Source: Patescibacteria group bacterium (GTDB lineage Bacteria > Patescibacteriota > Microgenomatia > Daviesbacterales > UBA10151). Taken from it: a stretch of DNA of 9,302 nt. Within the stretch, counting starts at the first letter, position 1. The number at the start of each line of letters is the position of its first letter. Made by a program: the position numbers and the translations under genes. The stretch is from contig JAHIUE010000004.1 in assembly GCA_018817205.1 (NCBI GenBank), positions 1 to 9,302 on the forward strand, given 5' to 3'. The notes under the pieces were generated by a model. That model saw nothing but the letters and a program-made list of their open reading frames with translations. It did no database searches and had not been told where the DNA came from. This document shows positions 1 to 5,481 of the stretch, piece after piece.

Positions 1-800
1 AACCTGCCATCTGATACTGCAGTTAACATAAGCGGCAAAGTTGTTTCCAGTCCCGGCACTCCATACATCGGCTTTTCACCTTGCTTTTCTTCTTTTGTGT
101 GCGGTGCATGATCAGAACCGATCATATCAATGATCTCATCTGTTATTCCCTGCCATAAGGCATTTTGGTCTTCATAGCTTGCAAGAGGTGGTTTCATCAT
201 CCCAAATCCGCCCAACCTTTTTACATCCTCATCTGTCAAAAATAAATGATGAGGGGTGACTTCACAGGTAATATTCATTCCTGCCTCTTTGGCAGTTTTG
301 ATTTGTTCGATTTCGCTTGCCAAAGAAACATGGGCAACATGCAACTTATTGTTGTATTTTTTAGCCAAAGCAATTGCCCGGGTTAAAGTATCCCCTTCCG
401 CATGGACTATGACTGGTTTATTTTTTGGCCAGCTGGAAAAAATCTCTGCCAAAACTTCATCATTTTCAATCAATAAGTCTCCGGTTGTCTGGTTCATATA
501 AACTTTTAATCCGTATACTTTATCTTTTATTTCCGGAAAATATTGAATGCTTTCTTTGCTTGCCCCGAAATGAAATCCCACATCAGCGTAAATTCTCTCT
601 TTTGCCAGATCCATTTTTTGCTGCAGCGCCTCCGGTGTTATTGTTGATATAGGATTATTGGGCATATCCAGAACTTGGGTGTATCCGCCTGCAATAGCTG
701 CTTTTGTGCCTGTTCCAAAGTCTTCTTTCTGGGTTGCTCCCGGCTCCCGTAGATGCACATGAGTATCAATAAGTCCAGGGAGTTGAATTATTTTTGACAT
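1..800 (-). CDS. pyrC: Dihydroorotase, CAD-like type (3' end cut by the window edge)
   Basis: Cyclises N-carbamoyl-L-aspartate to dihydroorotate in cytosolic de novo pyrimidine synthesis. The visible 266 residues start at the ATG ending at 800. They carry the amidohydrolase metal-site set: D-T-H-V-H-L-R-E-P-G at 12-21 (metal ligands H14 and H16), the candidate carboxylated lysine K99 in G-L-K-V-Y-M-N, H133 in V-H-A-E-G, H157 in V-A-H-V-S, C179 in C-E-V-T-P-H-H, and D230 in G-S-D-H-A-P-H. The short N-terminus without a long beta-sandwich lead, the N-Q-T-T-G-D-L loop after K99 and the C-E-V-T-P-H-H segment resemble the dihydroorotase domain of animal CAD more than E. coli PyrC. That comparison is from memory. 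The gene starts 6 bp after the recF stop with no clear Shine-Dalgarno sequence; a TAGAAT lies 8 nt before the ATG. The C-terminus is outside the window. Function is near certain; the gene symbol (pyrC, not a pyrC2-type name) is conventional. Confidence 0.93.
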   Translation of the reverse strand, partial: MSKIIQLPGLIDTHVHLREPGATQKEDFGTGTKAAIAGGYTQVLDMPNNPISTITPEALQQKMDLAKERIYADVGFHFGASKESIQYFPEIKDKVYGLKVYMNQTTGDLLIENDEVLAEIFSSWPKNKPVIVHAEGDTLTRAIALAKKYNNKLHVAHVSLASEIEQIKTAKEAGMNITCEVTPHHLFLTDEDVKRLGGFGMMKPPLASYEDQNALWQGITDEIIDMIGSDHAPHTKEEKQGEKPMYGVPGLETTLPLMLTAVSDGR

Positions 801-806
801 TTGCAA

Positions 807-1865
807 CTATTCTAGCACAACCTTCCCATCCTCTATCCGTAAAATTCTTGCTGAATCTAAAAATTTTTGGGGAATATTCTCAAGTTCCACTGTGGCAATT
901 ATTGTTTGTTGTTTTGAAACTATTTCCACCACATGGGCCCTGTGAGATGCATCAAGTTCCGAAAAAACATCATCAAGTAAGAGTATCGGCCTTTTGTCTA
1001 AAATTTTAGCCATATACTCAAGTTGCGCCAGCTTAAAAGCCAAAGTGCCGGTTCTTTGCTCTCCGCGGGATCCAAAATGAGCCAGGTTCCTGCCTAATGT
1101 GACTATGTCAAAATCATCCCTATGAGGCCCGATCAAAGTTGCCGCAGCAGCCACTTCCCGACCATTTGTTTCAGCCAATCTTTCACAACTTATTTCGCTC
1201 TGTTTGTATTCAAACCTGTATTCCCCCAATGATGTTTCCAACTCATTAATAAAATCAAAGAATGCTTTCCGCTTGACGCTTACCGCTTTCCCCTTATCTA
1301 CCAGCTCCCCTGTCCAATAATCCAACTCATTCGATTTACCTTGCCCTTCTCTAATTTTTTTTAAAACTCTGTTTCTGGCAGTCAAGAATTGCTCGTATAA
1401 AGTTAGGGCTTTTTTATAACCGGCGTCGATCTGGGCCAGGCTTAAATCTAAATGCCATCTGCGCAAGCTAGGCGGCCCTGTCACCAAATTGATATCAGCA
1501 GGGTAAAAAATTACTGCCGGCAAATTCCCGATAAAATCTATTGTCCTCCGGGCTATTCCGTTTACCAAAACCTTTTTCCTGAATTTTACATCATTTGTTT
1601 GTCGGTTGATAATTACCAGAAGTTCTGTTTCTCCGCCATTTTCGACAAATCCCTCAACTTTGGCAAACTCACTATCTTTTTTTATCAGCTCATCTTCTGT
1701 TTCAGCCCGCAAAGATTTTGTAGTAGAAAGAAGATATATTGCCTCCAAAAGATTGGATTTCCCGGATGCATTATTGCCAACCAAAATAGTAGGGCGGTCG
1801 TCAAAATTCAGCTCAAGATGTAAGTAATTCCTGAAGTTGGTTAAATTAAGTTGTTTTAGAAACAT
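807..1865 (-). CDS. recF: DNA replication and repair protein RecF
   Basis: SMC-like ABC ATPase that binds gapped DNA with RecR/RecO and helps load RecA at single-strand gaps. The 352 residues, close to the usual ~360, open with F-L-K-Q-L-N-L-T-N-F-R-N-Y, a typical RecF start. Walker A is G30-N-N-A-S-G-K-S37. The arm region has V-N-G and the run F-Y-P-A-D-I-N-L-V-T-G-P-P-S-L-R-R (120-136). G-P-H-R-D-D-F is at 246-252, the ABC signature S-R-G-E-Q at 266-270, and Walker B I-L-L-L-D-D-V-F-S-E-L-D at 294-305. All catalytic motifs are present. It starts 2 bp after the upstream MFS stop, which suggests translational coupling. It sits between a transporter and pyrC, not in the dnaA-dnaN-recF-gyrB order common in bacteria. 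Confidence 0.96.
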   Translation of the reverse strand: MFLKQLNLTNFRNYLHLELNFDDRPTILVGNNASGKSNLLEAIYLLSTTKSLRAETEDELIKKDSEFAKVEGFVENGGETELLVIINRQTNDVKFRKKVLVNGIARRTIDFIGNLPAVIFYPADINLVTGPPSLRRWHLDLSLAQIDAGYKKALTLYEQFLTARNRVLKKIREGQGKSNELDYWTGELVDKGKAVSVKRKAFFDFINELETSLGEYRFEYKQSEISCERLAETNGREVAAAATLIGPHRDDFDIVTLGRNLAHFGSRGEQRTGTLAFKLAQLEYMAKILDKRPILLLDDVFSELDASHRAHVVEIVSKQQTIIATVELENIPQKFLDSARILRIEDGKVVLE

Positions 1866-1867
1866 TC

Positions 1868-3241
1868 CTATTTTTCTTCCCAGTGTCCCAATCCTAAGAA
1901 TTCCCTAACCCTGTAAGACAACTCTTTTTTCCTGAAAAATAAACTTGGTTTTAATCCAAATAATCCTGCCAGTATTATAACTATCCCTAATCCAATAAAG
2001 ATTGGGGCTGTGCCAAAAAGATCAGCCAAAACTCCGGAAAGTAAAATCGGCACTAAAGATAATCCATACATTACCACCCCGAGTACCGAAAAAACCTTAG
2101 CCCTATCTTTTTCAGGAGCATTTTGCTGTAAAACCGTTTGAGATGGAACTAAAATGGAAACTACTGCAATCCCCAGCAGGAACGATCCTATCATAAGCAT
2201 TTGGCTTAAAGATGGCTGGTAGAAAAATGCCTGCGGCATCGGATGCCCAAAATAACGAATAGCCGGCGAAATAATCGGTGCAATGCCTACAATGAATGCC
2301 ATCAGTCCCGCAAATAAAATTGACCATGAAACTAAACTTCTTTTAACCATCTTGATTCCAAACCTGCCTAAAATAAGTCCCCCAGTCACAATCCCCAACC
2401 CTAATGGAATGACCAAAACATAAGATGCATCTGTGGCTTTAATATGCAGGGATCTTTCCAAGAAGCCCGGGACCAGTACTGCCACAATACCTATCCCCAT
2501 CTGAACCCCTGCCAAAATTATAATTGATGTCAAAACCGGAAGTTTTCCCCTGATCAGGCGGATAGTTTCCATAATCTCAATAAGCCCAATTTCCCAAATC
2601 TTCCCGTATTTCTTCTTTGAAAGCGCGGCAATCAATCTTTGTCCTTGTGCATCGGGTAAAGCTGTAATAGAAGGAAATGCCAAAGATAATAAAAATGCAA
2701 AGGTCAAAGCGATTCCTTCCAATCCAAATACCCAGTTTATGCCTAAATGGGCAAGAAGCGGTCCTGCCAAACCAAAACCAACAAGGAATGCGCTGTAGAG
2801 TGTAGCGGAGAATATGGAATTGGCAGTAATCAGTTGGTTCCGTTTTACCACAATCGGTATGGCCGAAGCTTCGGCCAGAGCATAAAAATTACCTAGAGCA
2901 TTTACCAAAAAAGTGATTGCAAAAATTGCCAAAAGGTTCATTTTGAAAAAAATCAGGCTGAAAAAGCAAAGGGCTAAAAAGAAATTAATTACCATAATAA
3001 TTTTTCTGCGGTCAATAATATCCACCAAAACTCCGGCAAACAGACCCAAAAGAACCGGCGGAAGATAAATTGAAAACAGCAGCGCGGAAACGGCAGTGTT
3101 ACTGTCTGTCATTTTAAAAACCCAAATAATCAGGGCAAAATTTAAGGAGTTAAAAGACAGCTGAACCAGAATTTGGTTAATCCATAAATTCAAAAATCCG
3201 CGGTTTGCAATAACCGAGGCAAAAGTAGATTTTTCTCTCAT
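1868..3241 (-). CDS. MFS transporter, MefA/MFS_3-like putative drug exporter
   Basis: Integral inner-membrane protein of the major facilitator superfamily, probably a proton-coupled exporter; the substrate cannot be read from sequence. Counting from the chosen start (457 aa) there are about 11-12 hydrophobic segments in two halves with a polar loop near 195-230. Motif A lies between the second and third segments as G-x-x-x-x-x-x-x-D-x-x-D-R-R-K (66-80). The stretch I-P-I-V-V-K-R-N-Q-L-I-T-A-N followed by a glycine-rich helix ending G-P-L-L is typical of the MefA/MFS_3 group. I chose the ATG at 3239-3241. The longer frame starting at 3274 would add M-P-K-I-G-S-I-I-V-C-C, overlap the 3' end of mutM and bury a TATAAT box (3252-3257) in coding sequence. 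The stop is 2 bp before the recF ATG. The start is uncertain; the family is clear. Confidence 0.9.
   Translation of the reverse strand: MREKSTFASVIANRGFLNLWINQILVQLSFNSLNFALIIWVFKMTDSNTAVSALLFSIYLPPVLLGLFAGVLVDIIDRRKIIMVINFFLALCFFSLIFFKMNLLAIFAITFLVNALGNFYALAEASAIPIVVKRNQLITANSIFSATLYSAFLVGFGLAGPLLAHLGINWVFGLEGIALTFAFLLSLAFPSITALPDAQGQRLIAALSKKKYGKIWEIGLIEIMETIRLIRGKLPVLTSIIILAGVQMGIGIVAVLVPGFLERSLHIKATDASYVLVIPLGLGIVTGGLILGRFGIKMVKRSLVSWSILFAGLMAFIVGIAPIISPAIRYFGHPMPQAFFYQPSLSQMLMIGSFLLGIAVVSILVPSQTVLQQNAPEKDRAKVFSVLGVVMYGLSLVPILLSGVLADLFGTAPIFIGLGIVIILAGLFGLKPSLFFRKKELSYRVREFLGLGHWEEK
2860..2877. repeat. 18-bp perfect palindrome inside the MFS gene
   Basis: TGGCCGAAGCTTCGGCCA is fully self-complementary and GC-rich in an AT-rich gene. 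It encodes L-A-E-A-S-A-I at the edge of a membrane helix, just before the conserved I-P-I-V-V-K-R-N segment, so it may simply reflect codon choice. Confidence 0.5.
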
Positions 3242-3251
3242 ACAGCAAACT

Positions 3252-3257
3252 ATTATA
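3252..3257 (-). promoter_or_regulatory. Perfect -10 box (TATAAT) before the MFS gene
   Basis: TATAAT lies 10 nt before the ATG at 3239-3241, in the 20-bp gap after the mutM stop. I see no good -35 at 16-18 bp and no extended -10 TG. It may be an internal promoter or a chance match in AT-rich DNA. It supports the shorter MFS start. Confidence 0.35.
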
Positions 3258-3261
3258 CTAC

Positions 3262-4224
3262 CTATTTTTGGCAATTAGGACAAAAGTATGTGCCGCGGCC
3301 TGCAAGGGAAATCTTTTTAATTTCCGTGCCGCAGACTTTACAAGAATGGTGATCTAATCCGTAGACTTTCGCATAGTCCAAAAAATAGCCTTTGCGGCCT
3401 TCTGGGTCTACAAAATGCGCCAGAGTTGAACCACCATGCTTGATACCTGTTTCAAGAGCCTTTTTAATCCCTTTATAAACATTTTTAAATTCAATATCGG
3501 TTAAACTTGAAACTTTTCTTCTAGGATCAAGTTTAGCATTAAACATGGCCTCATTAGAATAAATATTGCCAACTCCTGAAACCACAGACTGATCCATAAT
3601 AGCCGCTTTTACAGACATGCTTTTATGCCTTAATAGGTTTTGTTTCAAGATTTGCCATGTAAATTCTTTTTCTAGCGGCTCCGGTCCTAAGTTTTTTAGA
3701 TCCTTCGCTTCGCTCAGGATGACACTTCGTGTCACTTTTATCCAGCCAAACCTCCGCTGGTCATTAAAATAAAGATGTGAACCGCTCGCCTCGCTTCGCG
3801 GGCGAAGCGGGTCTGAAAAACTAAAAATTACTCTGGTATGCGTATTCGGCATTTTTCCCAACATATCTTCTGTCGGATGGCCACCAATAAACCTTTCCCC
3901 TTCACCCTTTCCGCTTTCCCCTTGCCATATTATTTGCCCGGTCATTTTTAAATGAAAAAGCAAGATTAATTGTCTACCGTCTTCAGTCTTCCGTCTTCCG
4001 CTTTCTGCGGTAGTCGGTAGTCGGTTAGCAGTAGACTGGCCTGCGAGGTCTACACCAAGCAGTTTCCCTTTTCGCCAAATTTTGAGTATCTTTTGTCCAC
4101 TAGCTAAATTAGGATTTCCAATGAAAGATTTAGGAGAAAGGATTTGAATTTTTTGGATCTTTAACCCGATAATTTTCTTCTGTAAACTTAGTTTGATTGT
4201 TTCTATTTCAGGAAGCTCCGGCAT
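3262..4224 (-). CDS. mutM: Formamidopyrimidine-DNA glycosylase (Fpg/MutM), enlarged by in-frame repeat inserts
   Basis: Bifunctional DNA glycosylase/AP lyase that removes 8-oxoguanine and other oxidised purines. It begins M-P-E-L-P-E-I-E, with the catalytic P2 and E3, and has K54 in R-K-G-K-L-L, F-H-L-K-M-T-G, the helix-2-turn-helix motif G-V-G-N-I-Y-S-N-E (N220), and a complete C-terminal zinc finger C295-x2-C298-x16-C315-x2-C318 with R310 in G-R-G-T-Y-F-C. All catalytic and DNA-contact residues are kept, so it should be active. At 320 aa it is about 50 residues longer than the usual ~270. The excess maps to four repeat-like segments: about residues 64-85, 101-111, 139-148 and 166-177. All are read in frame and lie between conserved core strands. 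No Shine-Dalgarno sequence precedes the ATG; a weak TTGAAT-N18-GATAAA lies just upstream. The next gene (MFS) starts 20 bp after its stop. Confidence 0.95.
   Translation of the reverse strand: MPELPEIETIKLSLQKKIIGLKIQKIQILSPKSFIGNPNLASGQKILKIWRKGKLLGVDLAGQSTANRLPTTAESGRRKTEDGRQLILLFHLKMTGQIIWQGESGKGEGERFIGGHPTEDMLGKMPNTHTRVIFSFSDPLRPRSEASGSHLYFNDQRRFGWIKVTRSVILSEAKDLKNLGPEPLEKEFTWQILKQNLLRHKSMSVKAAIMDQSVVSGVGNIYSNEAMFNAKLDPRRKVSSLTDIEFKNVYKGIKKALETGIKHGGSTLAHFVDPEGRKGYFLDYAKVYGLDHHSCKVCGTEIKKISLAGRGTYFCPNCQK
3700..3734. repeat. Dispersed palindromic word (TCCTGAGCGAAGCGAAGGA type) inside mutM
   Basis: The minus strand reads TCCTGAGCGAAGCGAAGGA. The arms ATCCT (3700-3704) and AGGAT (3716-3720) pair, and TGACAC (3720-3725) pairs with GTGTCA (3729-3734) across a TTC loop, giving two adjacent hairpins. 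It is translated as S-V-I-L-S-E-A-K-D-L-K. I recall this exact word as a frequent, dispersed repeat in many environmental bacterial genomes; that is memory, not a search result. Confidence 0.75.
3781..3810. repeat. GC-rich palindromic insert inside mutM
   Basis: CGCTTCGC (3792-3799) and GCGAAGCG (3802-3809) form an 8-bp perfect inverted repeat around GG. The 30-bp segment is much more GC-rich than its surroundings and encodes P-L-R-P-R-S-E-A-S-G, between F-S-D and S-H-L-Y-F-N-D, where Fpg proteins normally have only a short turn. Its length is a multiple of three, so the frame is kept. Confidence 0.65.
3894..3921. repeat. Heptanucleotide array, unit TTTCCCC (four copies), inside mutM
   Basis: On the plus strand the units are TTTCCCC, TTCACCC, TTTCCGC and TTTCCCC in exact 7-bp register. 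On the coding strand it is purine-rich and gives the low-complexity peptide G-E-S-G-K-G-E-G-E-R, which does not match the conserved Fpg core on either side. Confidence 0.7.
3972..4036. repeat. Inverted pair of heptanucleotide arrays inside mutM
   Basis: The left arm on the plus strand runs GTCTACC, GTCTTCA, GTCTTCC, GTCTTCC. The right arm read on the minus strand runs GTCTACT, GCTAACC, GACTACC, GACTACC. The element begins GTCTAC and ends GTAGAC, so it has perfect 6-bp inverted ends and a 7-bp period in both arms, with a short GC-containing centre. It is translated as a 22-residue polar segment between V-D-L-A-G-Q and L-I-L-L-F-H, adjacent strands in other Fpg proteins. Confidence 0.75.
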
Positions 4225-4254
4225 GAGGTTATTTTATCACTAAAGGATGAGCAA

Positions 4255-4440
4255 TTATTCAAGCCCTATTCTTCTGAGTGGTTCCACTACTAGACCTCTT
4301 AAAACTCCTTCGAGCACGGTCGGTTGCCTAACGCCTAGTTCAGCAGCGAGGACTTCAGCATCACCATCCTTCTCCGAAGTCTGACCGCGATCCTTTGGAG
4401 TTGAAACAACAGGCTCTAATTCCGGACCTTTTTTCACCAT
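4255..4440 (-). CDS. Possible 61-aa small protein, unknown function
   Basis: I do not recognise it. The frame is ATG to TAA and encodes a charged peptide. Residues 1-29 look disordered and acidic/basic. Residues 31-50, L-A-A-E-L-G-V-R-Q-P-T-V-L-E-G-V-L-R-G-L, resemble a helix-turn-helix by eye, but a single HTH-like stretch in so short a protein is weak evidence. By eye it is richer in G+C than its neighbours. In favour: a well-spaced promoter directly upstream (4447-4475) and an otherwise unexplained 303-bp gap. Against: no Shine-Dalgarno sequence, no family, short length. It could instead be the transcribed leader of mutM, 30 bp downstream, or a gene remnant. Confidence 0.4.
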   Translation of the reverse strand: MVKKGPELEPVVSTPKDRGQTSEKDGDAEVLAAELGVRQPTVLEGVLRGLVVEPLRRIGLE

Positions 4441-4446
4441 ATTATT

Positions 4447-4475
4447 ACAATACTTACTTTTCCCCTATTTTTCAA
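4447..4475 (-). promoter_or_regulatory. Sigma-70-type promoter before the 61-aa ORF and mutM
   Basis: Minus strand: TTGAAA (4470-4475), 17-nt spacer, TATTGT (4447-4452), then AATAAT and ATG. The spacing is ideal and the -35 is close to consensus; the -10 is moderate. The expected transcription start falls at or within a few bases of the 61-aa ORF's ATG. It follows the aldolase gene and may start the mutM-MFS-recF-pyrC transcript. Confidence 0.5.
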
Positions 4476-4527
4476 CTATCTTCTGTTCTCCTCTGCTATA
4501 CTCAAAATATGCTGAATGAAAATTTCA

Positions 4528-5481
4528 TCATATTGATCTAGCTCTAGAGACTTTTTGGCATCTTTCCAAAAATGCTTGTTGGGCAATATGGATATTTTCT
4601 TCTTTTCCTGCCCAAACTTGAAGAGGTTCTACCTGAAGAGCCCGGCCAAAAGAGAAAGACAATTGCCATGGGCCGTTGATCTTACAGATGGCTGCCAGAT
4701 TTTCCGTAGCCTGATCAGGAGTCTGCCCGCCTGATAAAAATACAATTCCGGGAACTTCTTTTGGTACCACTTCGTTGAAAGTTTCAATTGTGGCATGGGC
4801 TACCTCCTCCGGAGTATCTTGATGAGAATTATCCTGACCGCTGGTTGTCATATTGGTCTTTAATAATAACCCTGCCAAATCTACCTCACTGGCTTTAATT
4901 TTTTCAAATACTTTAGTTAAAACTCGCGAGGTAATCTCTTGACATTTAACTAGATTGTGCTCGCCATCCCTTAGTATTTCAGGCTCAATAATCGGCACTA
5001 ACCCTGCCTGTTGAGATAAAACGGCAAATTTAGACAACACTTCGGCGTTTCCATCCACAAAATCCAAAGACGCTTCCTCAACCTTAGTTACTACTCGCCA
5101 TTTAGTAAATTTTGCTCCCATTTTTTTATACTCAGCCAACCCTCTTTCTAAACCATTCAGGCCATTATTTACCCGCCAGTCCCCTTTATCCACTTTTATC
5201 CCGGGCAAAATCCCTTTGCTTTCCAGGTATTTAGGAACCGAGACTCCGTCTATTTCCTGTCTGATTGTTTCATCAAATAAAATCACGCCAGATAGAAATT
5301 CCTCAATCCCCGGAGTTGTAAAAAGCATTTTTCTGTAGGCTAGATTAGTTTCGGGATTTGACTGGGTACCAATTTTATCAAACCTTTTTTGAATGGTTTT
5401 AGTTGACTCATCAGCAGCCAAAATGCCTTTTTTGGAAGCTACTAAACTCTTAGCAATATCTTGTAATTTGGTTATATTCAT
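4528..5481 (-). CDS. Fructose-bisphosphate aldolase, class I
   Basis: Schiff-base aldolase that cleaves fructose 1,6-bisphosphate to dihydroxyacetone phosphate and glyceraldehyde 3-phosphate in cytosolic glycolysis/gluconeogenesis. The 317 residues follow the animal-type class I family. Counterparts of rabbit muscle residues are visible: D24 in A-A-D-E-S-T, K96/K99 in G-I-K-V-D-K-G, K127 and R129 in F-T-K-W-R, E166 and E168 in I-I-E-P-E-I, the Schiff-base lysine K208 in L-L-L-K-T-N-M, S250-G-G in F-L-S-G-G-Q, and R280 in F-G-R-A-L-Q. The long C-terminal tail ending in tyrosine of the animal enzymes is missing; the protein ends at V-S-R-A-R-S-I. The ATG overlaps the glycosyltransferase TGA by 4 bp (ATGA), so its translation is probably coupled. 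It is the last gene of that unit. Confidence 0.95.
   Translation of the reverse strand: MNITKLQDIAKSLVASKKGILAADESTKTIQKRFDKIGTQSNPETNLAYRKMLFTTPGIEEFLSGVILFDETIRQEIDGVSVPKYLESKGILPGIKVDKGDWRVNNGLNGLERGLAEYKKMGAKFTKWRVVTKVEEASLDFVDGNAEVLSKFAVLSQQAGLVPIIEPEILRDGEHNLVKCQEITSRVLTKVFEKIKASEVDLAGLLLKTNMTTSGQDNSHQDTPEEVAHATIETFNEVVPKEVPGIVFLSGGQTPDQATENLAAICKINGPWQLSFSFGRALQVEPLQVWAGKEENIHIAQQAFLERCQKVSRARSI

Larger units (their letters stand above)
4225..4527. other. Largest intergenic gap (303 bp)
   Basis: It lies between the aldolase stop and the mutM ATG. It holds the possible 61-aa ORF (4255-4440), the promoter upstream of it, and about 50 bp after the aldolase stop where I see no convincing GC stem plus T-run terminator. 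I see no tRNA or known riboswitch here. Confidence 0.6.

Noticed and set aside
1452..1823. Plus-strand open frame of 123 codons opposite recF
   Set aside because: It lies wholly antisense to a motif-complete recF and has no family features; it is a shadow frame.
3242..3274. Longer MFS start at the ATG ending at 3274
   Set aside because: It would overlap mutM by 13 bp and add a short non-conserved M-P-K-I-G-S-I-I-V-C-C lead. The internal ATG at 3239-3241 gives a normal MFS N-terminus. It cannot be fully excluded.
4513..4530. Palindromic ATGAAATTTTCAT after the aldolase stop as a terminator
   Set aside because: It is AT-only in the centre, has almost no loop, and is not followed by a T-run; too weak for an intrinsic terminator.
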